A DNA stretch of 64,000 nucleotides from Ferribacterium limneticum (GTDB lineage Bacteria; Pseudomonadota; Gammaproteobacteria; Burkholderiales; Rhodocyclaceae). Location of the stretch: the NCBI RefSeq assembly GCF_020510585.1, contig NZ_CP075190.1:616001-680000 (forward strand), read 5' to 3'. Shown piece by piece: positions 9,509 through 17,551 of the stretch (its first letter is position 1; every line of letters starts with the position of its first letter). Below the pieces are notes generated by a model. The model had not been told where the DNA came from. It worked only from the letters and a program-made list of their open reading frames with translations, and did not search any database. Both the position numbers and the translations under genes were made by a program.

Positions 9509-11053
9509 GTGCTTAACAAGGTAGCCAGTCTGGGCGGGTTCTTTGCCCAGAAATCAGATCATCCGCTGGCCAATGCGCGCGAATTGCGCCGAGTCCTCAG
9601 CGAATTACCCAAGGACAATGCCTTCAAGGCGCTTGACGAAATTTCCGGCTGGCTCGAATCGCTGGAAGGCGTGAGCAATTTTCCGGGTGGCACTTTGTAC
9701 GAGGTACTCGAGCAGTTCGAGGAGGCGGCTCAACCACATTTGAAGCGCCTTTCCCGCGAGTATTTCGGGAGCGTTCGTCTGTCGAAGTCAGAAGAAAACC
9801 GTCTGTGGTCGATCAACTATGCTTTCTGGACCCGGCTGGGCGCTGCCTACGAGCGCTGTCTGCTGGCAGTCGGGGAGAAAAGCCGGCCCGGAGAATTACC
9901 CAAGTCAGTGTTGCCAACCCTGTGCGTTCGCCTGATGGTTGCCCTTGGCCGGGCCCTCAAGTGGGAGCAGTTTCATTACGGTCCGTCGCGGGATACCTGT
10001 TGGCAGAGCCTGGGGCGCGCCCTGCTGGCGGCCGAGGAGGCGGGGGTAGCGAGCAAGGCGGTGGCTTTGCCGGGCAAGAGCGGCATGACTTCCCCGCTGC
10101 AGGAATACCAGAAAGTCATGATTTTCCAGGCGGCGTCGCTCGATAGCCTGTTGCCGGTCGGCATCGAGTTGGCAGAACAGGTCATTGCCCATTTTCTGCC
10201 CGGCTTTGTATTTACCGTTGAGGCCCGGATTGACAGCGTCTACTGGGTCGATCTCAAGCTGGCCCAGCCGCCGCTACGTCTGGCGCGCCGGCCGGCCAAG
10301 GCCGAGCCAACTCAGCGCTTCCTCAAACCCGGAGCGGCCCACGAGGCGATGCAGACGGTGCTCGAGACGCTGGAGCGGGGTGGTGACATGCCGCCCGAAA
10401 TCAGTCTCGGCGGACAGTATCCGGTCAAGCTGCTGGTCACGGTGTTCCGCCATTTGACCAACTATCTGTCGCCAATGCCGCCGCAGCGCCTGCATGACCG
10501 CCATCGCGTCACGCACCGCATGTCGGTGCTCAATGGACTGGTCAACGCCTTCGTCGTTTTCTCCGAAGAGTTTGGCGGTCAGGCAGCGGGTTTGCCGACG
10601 GATACCTGGGTTGCCGAAAATGTCAGCCGCGGGGGCTTCGGCGCCTTGCTCAACAGCGCTCCGGGCGAATGGCTCAAGGTCGGTGCCCTCGTTGCCATGC
10701 AGCCCGAAGGCGGTGACAACTGGCTGCTCGGGGTCATTCGTCGTTACCACCGGCTTTCTGAAAAGGATGCCCGCGTCGGCATTCAGGCTTTGGCCACCAA
10801 AGCGCTGGCGCTAGAAGTGCAGGTTCGGGCGGTATCCAGATATGCCGCTGCAGCGGGAACGCCGGCCCTGATGCTGCTCGACGGCAATGAAGCCGATGAG
10901 TTTCGGGTCATTCTGCCGCCGATGACCTTCGACCCGCGCGAAAGTCTGGAATATGTCCGGGATGGCCAGCGCTTCCTGCTGACGCCGATTGCGCTGAGTG
11001 AGCAGACGGCCGACTACGAACTGGCGCGTTATCGCCGGAGTTCGCTCGGCTGA
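9509..11053 (+). CDS. large protein with C-terminal PilZ-like (c-di-GMP-binding) domain
   Basis: I do not recognise a named family for this 514-residue cytoplasmic protein (no signal peptide or membrane segment). The N-terminal 330 residues look helical and carry no motif I know. Near residues 333-337 there is RVTHR and near residues 371-376 NVSRGG, which match the two PilZ signatures RxxxR and (D/N)xSxxG, although their spacing of about 33 residues is at the long end. After them comes a beta-rich stretch (WLLGVIRRYHR). The GTG start is supported by an excellent GGAGGAGGGGAG site. Its TGA stop directly abuts the stop of convergent mogA. c-di-GMP binding is inference. Confidence 0.7.
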   Translation: MLNKVASLGGFFAQKSDHPLANARELRRVLSELPKDNAFKALDEISGWLESLEGVSNFPGGTLYEVLEQFEEAAQPHLKRLSREYFGSVRLSKSEENRLWSINYAFWTRLGAAYERCLLAVGEKSRPGELPKSVLPTLCVRLMVALGRALKWEQFHYGPSRDTCWQSLGRALLAAEEAGVASKAVALPGKSGMTSPLQEYQKVMIFQAASLDSLLPVGIELAEQVIAHFLPGFVFTVEARIDSVYWVDLKLAQPPLRLARRPAKAEPTQRFLKPGAAHEAMQTVLETLERGGDMPPEISLGGQYPVKLLVTVFRHLTNYLSPMPPQRLHDRHRVTHRMSVLNGLVNAFVVFSEEFGGQAAGLPTDTWVAENVSRGGFGALLNSAPGEWLKVGALVAMQPEGGDNWLLGVIRRYHRLSEKDARVGIQALATKALALEVQVRAVSRYAAAAGTPALMLLDGNEADEFRVILPPMTFDPRESLEYVRDGQRFLLTPIALSEQTADYELARYRRSSLG

Positions 11054-11644
11054 TCAGGACTTGGACGGGCGAATTGCTGATTTGGGCCGAAAGGCCTTGA
11101 TCACTGCTTCATTCGTTTCGGCGTAGGGGCCACCGATCAGGTCGATGCAATATGGTACGGCGGCGAAGATGCCAACGTGGGCGACCGTCCCGTCGGCATG
11201 GCGAACGCCTTCCAGCGTTTCCTTGATCGATTTCGGTTGGCCGGGCAGGTTGATGATCAACGCCTGCTTGCGGATGACGGCCACCTGCCGCGAGAGGATG
11301 GCGGTCGGCACGAAATTGAGGCTGATCCGGCGCATTTCCTCGCCGAAACCGGGCATTTCCTTGTCGGCGACGGCCAGCGTGGCTTCCGGCGTGACGTCGC
11401 GCAAGGCCGGGCCGGTGCCGCCGGTGGTCAGGACCAGATGGCATTTCTCACGGTCAACCAGAGAAATCAGCGTATTTTCAATTGTCTCGCGGTCGTCGGC
11501 GATCAGACGCGTTTCGACGCGCCACGGCGTGGTCAGGGCTGACGACAGCCATTCCTGCAGGGCCGGGATGCCCTTGTCTTCATAAACGCCGGTCGACGCG
11601 CGGTCGCTGATTGAAACGAGGCCGACGACCAGTTCCTCATTCAT
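11054..11644 (-). CDS. mogA: molybdopterin adenylyltransferase
   Basis: Activates molybdopterin by adenylylation, the step before molybdenum insertion during Moco synthesis; in this window the cofactor would be needed by MsrP. The product is 196 residues. It has the MogA signatures VGLVSISDRAS at the N-terminus, the LVLTTGGTGPALRDVTPEAT nucleotide/pterin-binding loop near residue 70, and INLPGQPKSIKETLEG. Its start overlaps the end of darP by 8 bp, so the two are probably co-transcribed. Part of the segment LISLVDREKCH is encoded by a degenerate copy of the dispersed repeat. Confidence 0.95.
   Translation of the reverse strand: MNEELVVGLVSISDRASTGVYEDKGIPALQEWLSSALTTPWRVETRLIADDRETIENTLISLVDREKCHLVLTTGGTGPALRDVTPEATLAVADKEMPGFGEEMRRISLNFVPTAILSRQVAVIRKQALIINLPGQPKSIKETLEGVRHADGTVAHVGIFAAVPYCIDLIGGPYAETNEAVIKAFRPKSAIRPSKS
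11444..11466 (-). repeat. dispersed repeat copy B (degenerate), inside mogA
   Basis: On the minus strand the sequence TTTCTCTGGTTGACCGTGAG keeps the GGTTGACCGTG core. It is preceded by AAAATACGCTGA, resembling the usual upstream part. In the mogA frame it encodes SLVDRE. Confidence 0.6.
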
Positions 11645-12176
11645 CGCCGGCTTCCTCTTCGGCTGGCGGTGTGCCCTGTTTGTCCAGTTCCTGCAGGATC
11701 TGGAAAATGGCCCGGAAGTTCTTCGGCGGCTTGTTGTTTTCCTGTTCCTTCAACGCATTGCGGCGCAGTTGGCGCATGTGCTGGAGGTCGATGGAGGGCC
11801 AGACGGCGGCAATTTCAGCCAGATAGGCTTCGTCTTCGAGAAAGCGGTTGCGGAAGCGCTCAAGCCGATGCAGGCGGGCTGTTTCGGCCGACGATTCGCC
11901 GCGCAACATGGCCAGGCCGGCGCGGATCGGCTCGTCGTCGACGCCGCGCATGAGCTTGCCGAGATACGCCACCTGCCGGCGATGGGCGCCATGAGCGGTG
12001 ATTTTCTGGCATTCGCGGACAGCTTCGAAAATGTTTTCCGGCAGCTTGATCGCCTTCAGTTGGCCGACCGAAAGCTCAACCAGTTCGGCGCCAAGATCGC
12101 GCAATTCATGCATCGCCTCCTTCTTTTTTGTCTTCGAGGGGCGGCCGGTGTCTTCGGTGAAATCTTCTTCTTGCAT
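11637..12176 (-). CDS. darP: ribosome-associated protein DarP (YjgA, DUF615)
   Basis: Small acidic/basic helical protein of about 179 residues of the YjgA/DUF615 family, which associates with late 50S ribosome assembly intermediates. Visible family features are the KTKKKEAMHELRDLGAELVELS start, LPENIFEAVRECQKITAHGAHRRQ and the C-terminal Arg/Glu-rich helix RQLRRNALKEQ. The frame is open up to 12245, which would overlap pmbA on the other strand; ATG 12176 (MQEEDFTEDTGRPSK) is therefore preferred although no strong ribosome-binding site precedes it. It is divergent from pmbA and upstream of mogA. Confidence 0.9.
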   Translation of the reverse strand: MQEEDFTEDTGRPSKTKKKEAMHELRDLGAELVELSVGQLKAIKLPENIFEAVRECQKITAHGAHRRQVAYLGKLMRGVDDEPIRAGLAMLRGESSAETARLHRLERFRNRFLEDEAYLAEIAAVWPSIDLQHMRQLRRNALKEQENNKPPKNFRAIFQILQELDKQGTPPAEEEAGDE

Positions 12177-12243
12177 GGGTGCATCCGGTGCTGGCAATAA
12201 CGGGCTGTTATGATAGCGACTTTCCCGCTCCGACGCCGCCTCC

Positions 12244-13587
12244 ATGTCCGAAACTGCCGCATTTTCCTATTCCTTCGCTACCCTGCAACAGCTCTCCGAG
12301 GACGTTCTCAAGCACGCCAAGACCAAGGGTGCGACGGCCTGCGAGGTCGATGTGTCCGAAGGTTTCGGGCAGTCGGTGACGGTGCGCTGCAACGAGGTCG
12401 AGACCATCGAGTTCAATCGCGACAAGGGTATCGGCATCACAATTTACTCGGGCCAGCGCAAAGGCTACGCCAGCACCTCCGATTTTTCGGCCCAGGCATT
12501 GCGCGAAACGGTCGAGGCGGCGCTCGACATCGCCCGCTTCACGGCTGAGGATGACTGTGCCGGCCTGGCCGATGCGGCGCTGATGGCGAAGGATGTGCCC
12601 GATCTGGATCTGTATCACCCGTGGGCGTTGACCGTGGAAGATGCCATCGAGACGGCCCGCCGCTGCGAACAGGCGGCTTTCGAGGCCAGTCCGCTGGTCA
12701 GCAATTCCGAGGGGGCATCAATCTCGACGCAGCAGGCACATTTTGTCTCGGCCAACAGCCTTGGCTTCATGGGTGGCTACCCGACTTCGCGCCATTACAT
12801 TTCGTGCTCGGTCATTTCCGGCGAGCAGGATGCGATGCAGCGCGACGACTGGTATACGACGCATCGCGATGCGAAACAGCTGGGTGACGCAGCACAGGTC
12901 GGTCGCATCGCGGCCGAGCGCGCCGTGGCGCGGCTGGGCGGGCGCAAGGTCAAGACCGGTGAGTTCCCGATCATCCTCGAAGCGCCGCTGGCTGGCGGCC
13001 TGCTCGGCAGTCTGGTGCATGCCGCTAGCGGCGGGGCGCTGTATCGCAAATCCTCTTTCCTGATCGATCAGCTCGGCAAGAAAATCATGCCGGACTTCGT
13101 GAACATCGCCGAACGCCCGCATATCAAGTGTGGACTGGGCAGCGCCTCCTTCGACAGCGACGGCGTGGCAACGCGCGACCGCGACCTGGTCAGCAACGGC
13201 ATCCTGCAAGGCTATTTCCTGAGTACCTACACGGCGCGCAAGCTGGGCATGCAGACGACGGCCAATGCCGGCGGTAGCCACAATCTGGTCATCGAACCGG
13301 GCGAGCTTGGTCTGGAAGGCCTGATGGCCAAGATGGGCCGCGGCCTGCTCGTGACCGAACTGCTCGGCCACGGCATCAACTATGTAACCGGCGACTATTC
13401 GCGCGGCGCCGCCGGCTTCTGGATCGAGGACGGCAAGATTGCCTACCCGGTTGAGGAAATTACCATCGCCGGAAATCTCAAGAGCATGCTGGCCGGCATC
13501 GTCGCCGTCGGTAATGACGTTCAGGTACGCGGCTCGAAGCAGACCGGCTCGATCATGCTTGATCGGATGACCATCGCCGGCGAATGA
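12244..13587 (+). CDS. pmbA: metalloprotease PmbA (TldE), TldD/PmbA family
   Basis: Subunit of the TldD/TldE (PmbA) zinc protease, which in E. coli matures microcin B17 and degrades CcdA. The product is 447 residues, the normal length. Recognisable features are CEVDVSEGFGQSVTVRCNEVETIEF at the start of the N-terminal domain (residues about 32-56), KGIGITIYSGQRKGYASTSD, and C-terminal TANAGGSHNLVIEPG and the VTGDYSRGAAGFWIEDG block. No tldD is nearby; PmbA subunits are commonly encoded apart. It is transcribed divergently from darP with only about 70 bp between. Confidence 0.95.
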   Translation: MSETAAFSYSFATLQQLSEDVLKHAKTKGATACEVDVSEGFGQSVTVRCNEVETIEFNRDKGIGITIYSGQRKGYASTSDFSAQALRETVEAALDIARFTAEDDCAGLADAALMAKDVPDLDLYHPWALTVEDAIETARRCEQAAFEASPLVSNSEGASISTQQAHFVSANSLGFMGGYPTSRHYISCSVISGEQDAMQRDDWYTTHRDAKQLGDAAQVGRIAAERAVARLGGRKVKTGEFPIILEAPLAGGLLGSLVHAASGGALYRKSSFLIDQLGKKIMPDFVNIAERPHIKCGLGSASFDSDGVATRDRDLVSNGILQGYFLSTYTARKLGMQTTANAGGSHNLVIEPGELGLEGLMAKMGRGLLVTELLGHGINYVTGDYSRGAAGFWIEDGKIAYPVEEITIAGNLKSMLAGIVAVGNDVQVRGSKQTGSIMLDRMTIAGE

Positions 13588-13762
13588 CCTGACGGGGGGG
13601 GCGAGCTTGTTAGTTGTCAGTTGGGTCAATGCTAATTGACTATTTTCTGTTTGCAATCAGGGGTTTCCCTGATCGGGTTTTCTCCAATCGCGGTTTTTTC
13701 TTCGTTTCCTAGAATGGGGTCTGTTGTAAAAAACCTCAAAAGTTCACTGTCCAGGAGACAAA

Positions 13763-14851
13763 ATGCAACGTCGTGATTTTCTGAAAAAGGCTTCCATCGG
13801 CGCCGCCGCCGGAGCCGCCGCCACCATCGCCGCACCGGCGATCGCCGCCGATCTGCCGAGCATCAAGTGGCGCCTGACTTCCAGCTTCCCGAAAAGCCTC
13901 GACACCATTTACGGCGGTGCCGAGCAACTGGCCAATCGCCTGCGTGAATTGACCGGCGGCAAGTTCGACATCCGCGTTTTTCCCGGTGGCGAAATCGTTC
14001 CCGGTTTGCAGGCGCTGGATGCCGTGCAGCAGGGTACCGTCGAGTGCTGCCACACTGCTTCCTACTATTACGTCGGCAAGGATCGCACCTTTGCTTTTGG
14101 CACCACGATCCCGTTCGGCATGAACGCCCGCCAGACCAACGCCTGGATGTACCAGGGCGGCGGACAACAGTTGCTTGACGAGTTTTACGCCGGCTACAAC
14201 TGCGTTTCATTCCCGGGCGGCAACAGTGGCACCCAGATGGGCGGCTGGTGGCGCAAGGAAGTGAAAACCGTGGCCGACCTCAAAGGCATCAAGATGCGGA
14301 TCGGCGGCCTGGGCGGCGCCGTGCTGACGCCGCTCGGCGTCGTGCCGCAGCAAATTGCCGCCGGCGATATCTACCCGGCGCTGGAGAAGGGCACAATCGA
14401 TGCCGCCGAGTGGATCGGTCCTTACGACGACGAGAAGCTGGGCTTCTACAAGGTGGCCAAGAATTACTACGGTCCGGGCTGGTGGGAGCCGAGCACCTGT
14501 CTCGAATTTTTCGTCAACAAAAAGGAATGGGACAAGCTGCCCAAGGAATACCAGGCTGCATTCGCCTGCGCCGCCGCCGAAGCCAACGTGACAATGACCG
14601 CCGAGTACGATCACAAGAATCCGATTGCCCTGGCCAAATTGCTGCAAAACGGCGTCAAGCTGCATGCCTTCTCCAAGGAAATCATGGAAGCCGCCTACAA
14701 GTCGGCCCAGCAGCTCTACGCCGACGAGTCGGCCAAGAATCCGGCCTTCAAGAAGATCTACGATTCCTACACCAAGTATGCCAAGAGCCAGCGCGCCTGG
14801 TTTGCGGTGGCGGAAATGCCGATGGACCAGTTCAATCAGGCGCATCGCTAA
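13763..14851 (+). CDS. TRAP transporter substrate-binding protein DctP, Tat-exported (copy 1)
   Basis: Periplasmic solute-binding component of a TRAP transporter, 362 residues. The N-terminus has a twin-arginine signal, RRDFLKKAS, followed by an Ala-rich hydrophobic stretch and AIAA cleavage site around residue 30. The mature part has the DctP fold markers IKWRLTSSFPKSLDTIYGG, RVFPGGEIVPGLQALDAVQ and KGIKMRIGGLGG. AGGAGA precedes the ATG. The next gene is a close paralogue, and the matching permease genes dctQM lie 5 kb downstream on the other strand. The substrate is unknown; the sequence style resembles keto-acid-binding TakP-like proteins, a weak inference. Confidence 0.93.
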   Translation: MQRRDFLKKASIGAAAGAAATIAAPAIAADLPSIKWRLTSSFPKSLDTIYGGAEQLANRLRELTGGKFDIRVFPGGEIVPGLQALDAVQQGTVECCHTASYYYVGKDRTFAFGTTIPFGMNARQTNAWMYQGGGQQLLDEFYAGYNCVSFPGGNSGTQMGGWWRKEVKTVADLKGIKMRIGGLGGAVLTPLGVVPQQIAAGDIYPALEKGTIDAAEWIGPYDDEKLGFYKVAKNYYGPGWWEPSTCLEFFVNKKEWDKLPKEYQAAFACAAAEANVTMTAEYDHKNPIALAKLLQNGVKLHAFSKEIMEAAYKSAQQLYADESAKNPAFKKIYDSYTKYAKSQRAWFAVAEMPMDQFNQAHR

Positions 14852-14874
14852 GCGGTACCGATTGTTGTACGGAG

Positions 14875-14912
14875 AAAAAGGCTGGGCAGCGTGAGCTGTT
14901 CCAGCCTTTTTT
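14875..14912 (+). terminator. terminator between the two dctP copies
   Basis: AAAAAGGCTGG pairs with CCAGCCTTTTTT, with an inner GCAGC/GCTG stem, giving a strong hairpin with a T tract. It suggests the two dctP copies are at least partly separate transcripts. Confidence 0.85.
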
Positions 14913-15049
14913 ATTGCTACTTTCGGGCGTAGACGGTCGTCGCCAATGTCATGCTGCGAGGGTTTTCCCTATGGCAAAAAGCCGGAAATTGGTAAAGAAT
15001 CGATACGGCTTGTTGGCAAGACGCTCACTAACGCGAATAAGGAGACAAT

Positions 15050-16138
15050 ATGCAACGTCGTGATTTTCTGAAGAAAGCTTCTGTCGGTGCTGTTGCCGGC
15101 GCTGCAACCACCCTGGCCGCACCAGCCATCGCTCAAGCACTGCCCAATATCAAATGGCGCCTGACCTCGAGCTTCCCGAAGAGCCTGGATACCATTTACG
15201 GTGGCGCCGAAGTGCTGGCCAATCGCCTGCGCGCGATGACTGGCGGCAAGTTTGACATCCGCGTTTTCCCCGGCGGCGAAATCGTCCCTGGCCTGCAGGC
15301 GCTCGATGCCGTGCAGCAAGGCACTGTCGAATGCTGCCATACCTGTTCGTATTACTACGTTGGCAAGGACAAGACCTTCGGCTTCGGCACCTCTATTCCG
15401 TTCGGCATGACGGCGCGCCAGATGAACGCCTGGATCTACTACGGCGGCGGCCAGAAGCTGCTCGACGACTTCTACAGCAACTACAACGTCATCTCTTTCG
15501 CTGGCGGCAATACCGGCACCCAGATGGGCGGCTGGTGGCGCAAGGAAGTGAAGACCGTGGCCGACCTCAAGGGTATCAAGATGCGCATCGCCGGTCTCGG
15601 CGGCACCGTCTTCTCGGCCCTCGGCGTGGTGCCGCAGCAGATCGCCGGTGGTGACATCTACCCGGCGCTGGAAAAGGGCACGATCGACGCGGCCGAGTGG
15701 GTTGGTCCGTACGACGACGAAAAGCTCGGCTTCTACAAGGTTGCCAAGAACTACTACTACCCGGGTTGGTGGGAACCGGGCCCGGTCATCCACTTCTTTG
15801 TTAATAAGGCCGAATGGGCCAAGCTGCCGAAGGAATATCAGGAAGCCTTCCAGGCTGCCGCCTACGAGGCCAATGTGACGATGATGGCCGAATACGACCA
15901 CAAGAACCCGGCGGCGCTGGCCAAGCTCATGCAGAGCGGTGTCAAGGTCAAGGAATTCTCGCCCGAAATTCTCAAGGCCACCTACAAGGCAGCAACCGAC
16001 CTGTATGTCGACGAAGCCGGCAAGAACCCGGCCTTCAAGAAGATCTACGTCGAGTACGACAAATACCGGCGAACCCAGTCGGCTTGGTTCAGTCTGGCCG
16101 AACGGCGAATGGATGGGTTCCTGCAGACCGGGAAGTAA
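15050..16138 (+). CDS. TRAP transporter substrate-binding protein DctP, Tat-exported (copy 2)
   Basis: Second periplasmic TRAP binding protein, also 362 residues and very similar over its whole length to the preceding gene (the Tat signal RRDFLKKAS, the WRLTSSFPKSLDTIYGG block and the CCHT..YYYVGKD region are nearly identical). It diverges at likely pocket-lining positions, for example STCLEFFVN in copy 1 versus GPVIHFFVN here. AAGGAG precedes its ATG. Gene duplication followed by specialisation, or dosage for export, are both possible. It is followed by a bidirectional terminator that overlaps a copy of the dispersed repeat. Confidence 0.93.
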   Translation: MQRRDFLKKASVGAVAGAATTLAAPAIAQALPNIKWRLTSSFPKSLDTIYGGAEVLANRLRAMTGGKFDIRVFPGGEIVPGLQALDAVQQGTVECCHTCSYYYVGKDKTFGFGTSIPFGMTARQMNAWIYYGGGQKLLDDFYSNYNVISFAGGNTGTQMGGWWRKEVKTVADLKGIKMRIAGLGGTVFSALGVVPQQIAGGDIYPALEKGTIDAAEWVGPYDDEKLGFYKVAKNYYYPGWWEPGPVIHFFVNKAEWAKLPKEYQEAFQAAAYEANVTMMAEYDHKNPAALAKLMQSGVKVKEFSPEILKATYKAATDLYVDEAGKNPAFKKIYVEYDKYRRTQSAWFSLAERRMDGFLQTGK

Positions 16139-16147
16139 GGCGCGCCG

Positions 16148-16164
16148 CGGTCAACCCGAAAAAA
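16148..16164 (-). repeat. dispersed repeat copy C, after dctP copy 2
   Basis: On the minus strand it reads GGTTTTTTCGGGTTGACCGC, a one-base variant of the core (CCGG to CGGG), located 9 bp after a stop codon and overlapping a terminator hairpin. Confidence 0.65.
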
Positions 16165-16187
16165 CCGCGAAATTCGCGGTTTTTTTA
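16159..16187. terminator. bidirectional terminator between dctP copy 2 and a convergent gene
   Basis: ACCGCGAA and TTCGCGGT form a near-palindromic stem flanked by an A run on the left and seven T on the right, so it can serve both convergent genes. Confidence 0.85.
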
Positions 16188-16194
16188 TGGGTGT

Positions 16195-16815
16195 TCAGGG
16201 CTTCTTGCCGAACTCGATCAATTCCATGCGCCAGTTGTTTCGGGGTGCATCGTTTTCTATTTTTACGCTGGCCTTCGCGCTCGGGGCATACCAGTAGGTT
16301 CGGGTAAAGGGGAAGCTTCTGCTGTTGCCCATGTTGTGGACAGTGAAGTAGCCCTCCATGACCAGCTTGTAGGCGTCGAAACTGCCTGCTGGAACGGTGA
16401 TTTTTTCCTGGCCGACGACCTTGACTTCGTACTGGCTGCGCCCGTCAGAACCGGTCGCCTTGTTCAAGGTCTTGCCTTCGTGGCGCCACTTGTCGCCCAC
16501 GGCCAAGGGAAATTTGAATGCACGGGAAGCGGGCTCGAAGCGGCTTTCCGGTGTTTCCAGTGGGTTCCATTCGGTGGTGTAGATTGCCGGGCTGCCATTT
16601 TCCGTCGCCTCGATCCGGTCGTTGCCGGTGGCTGTAATGATGCGTTCGGTTTGCCCGGTGACCAGTTGGGTAAGCCCGTCTTTCGTTTCATATTTCCAGC
16701 GATCGCCAACTTCGATAGCTGGACGTTCCACGTTCTGGGCGTGAGCCAGACAGCTAGCCAGCAGCGCCAAAGCCAGCATGCTGGGCCGGATTTTTGTGGG
16801 CAATAAATGGGTCAT
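16195..16815 (-). CDS. hypothetical exported protein
   Basis: I do not recognise the family. The 206-residue product starts with a basic stretch and a classic Sec signal peptide (SMLALALLASCLAHAQ, cleavage after about residue 26), so it is probably periplasmic. The mature part is rich in beta-strand patterns with two similar segments, VGDRWKYETKDGL and VGDKWRHEGKTL, suggesting an internal duplication of a small beta domain. AGGAGGAG lies 6 bp before ATG 16815 and supports that start. It is monocistronic, convergent with dctP copy 2 and downstream of dps. Confidence 0.8.
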   Translation of the reverse strand: MTHLLPTKIRPSMLALALLASCLAHAQNVERPAIEVGDRWKYETKDGLTQLVTGQTERIITATGNDRIEATENGSPAIYTTEWNPLETPESRFEPASRAFKFPLAVGDKWRHEGKTLNKATGSDGRSQYEVKVVGQEKITVPAGSFDAYKLVMEGYFTVHNMGNSRSFPFTRTYWYAPSAKASVKIENDAPRNNWRMELIEFGKKP

Positions 16816-16870
16816 TTTCTCCTCCTCGTCCGACGTCGTTTAGCGATGCTGTTCGCATTGTGTAGGCAAT

Positions 16871-16900
16871 AAAAAACCCGCGAAGTTCGCGGGCTTTTTG
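16871..16900 (-). terminator. terminator of dps
   Basis: CCCGCGAA-GT-TTCGCGGG forms an 8-bp stem. On the minus strand it is followed by six T, as expected for the end of the dps transcript, with repeat copy D between gene and hairpin. Confidence 0.8.
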
Positions 16901-16911
16901 ATTTTGGCCGG

Positions 16912-16932
16912 TTTTTCCGGTTGACCGTGGAA
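16912..16932 (+). repeat. dispersed repeat copy D, after dps
   Basis: Exact core TTTTCCGGTTGACCGTGGAA, preceded by ATTTTGGCCGG. It lies just downstream of the dps stop codon (minus strand) and is oriented opposite to copy E on the far side of dps. Confidence 0.95.
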
Positions 16933-16937
16933 GTCTG

Positions 16938-17399
16938 TTATTCCAGCAGGCTGCGCAGCATCCAGGCATTCTTTTCATGAATCTGCATGCGCTGGGTGAG
17001 CAGGTCGGCGGTCGGCTCGTCGCCGGCCTTGTCGACGATGGCGAAAATGCCGCGCGCTGTCTTGGTGACGGCTTCCTGGCCGGCGACCAGTTGCTTGATC
17101 ATGTCCTCGGCCGAGACCTTGCCTTCGCTTTCCTTGATCACCGTGAGCTTGGCGAATTCGCTGTAGGTGCCGGGGGCGGCGACGCCCAGGGCGCGGATGC
17201 GTTCGGCGATGAGGTCAAGGGCGTTCCACAGTTCGGTGTACTGGTCCATGAACATCACGTGCAGCGTGTTGAACATTGGGCCGGTGACGTTCCAGTGGAA
17301 GTTGTGGGTCTTCAGGTAGAGGGTGAACGAGTCGGCCAGCAGATGGGACAGGCCGTCGGCGATTTTTTCGCGATCCTTCTTGGTGATTCCGATATCCAT
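16938..17399 (-). CDS. dps: Dps-family ferritin-like DNA protection protein
   Basis: Dodecameric miniferritin that stores iron and consumes hydrogen peroxide, protecting DNA. It has 153 residues. The ferroxidase ligands appear in [41 protein letters not shown], i.e. the His-x-x-His-Trp and Asp/Glu pattern of Dps. Minus-strand AAGGGAGAAAAT precedes the start. The upstream region contains an inverted repeat, a hairpin and an OxyR-type CTAT-N7-ATAG core, consistent with oxidative-stress control. It is a single-gene unit with its own terminator and is bracketed by two inverted repeat copies. Confidence 0.95.
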   Translation of the reverse strand: MDIGITKKDREKIADGLSHLLADSFTLYLKTHNFHWNVTGPMFNTLHVMFMDQYTELWNALDLIAERIRALGVAAPGTYSEFAKLTVIKESEGKVSAEDMIKQLVAGQEAVTKTARGIFAIVDKAGDEPTADLLTQRMQIHEKNAWMLRSLLE

Positions 17400-17429
17400 G
17401 ATTTTCTCCCTTGTCGATCAGGTGGGCTT

Positions 17430-17450
17430 TTGACCAGAAAAACTGGTCAA
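17430..17450. promoter_or_regulatory. inverted repeat in the dps upstream region
   Basis: TTGACCAG-AAAAA-CTGGTCAA is a perfect 8+8 inverted repeat about 30 bp upstream of the dps start. A second, larger stem (GAATGA/TCATTC with TGCGCC/GGCGCA) spans 17460-17498. They may be operator or leader structures. Confidence 0.4.
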
Positions 17451-17501
17451 GCAACGATTGAATGATGCGCCCCTCGCTGGCGCACAGCCAATTCATTCTG
17501 G

Positions 17502-17516
17502 CTATTCTCACGATAG
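17502..17516 (-). promoter_or_regulatory. possible OxyR site upstream of dps
   Basis: CTAT-N7-ATAG matches the central half-sites of the E. coli OxyR consensus; the outer half-sites are poor (about two of four bases each). It lies about 100 bp upstream of dps, a classical OxyR target. Low to moderate confidence. Confidence 0.35.
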
Positions 17517-17527
17517 CCCTGCCCACT

Positions 17528-17550
17528 TTCCACGGTCAACCGGAAAAAAA
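17528..17550 (-). repeat. dispersed repeat copy E, after fpr
   Basis: The plus strand reads TTCCACGGTCAACCGGAAAA, the exact reverse complement of the core. It lies immediately downstream of the fpr stop codon. Confidence 0.95.
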
Positions 17551-17551
17551 C

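Noticed and set aside
12628..12645. GTTGACCGTGGAAGA in pmbA as a repeat copy
   Set aside because: Core is partial (no TTTTCC part upstream) and lacks the AT-rich extension; considered chance, though it could be a decayed copy.
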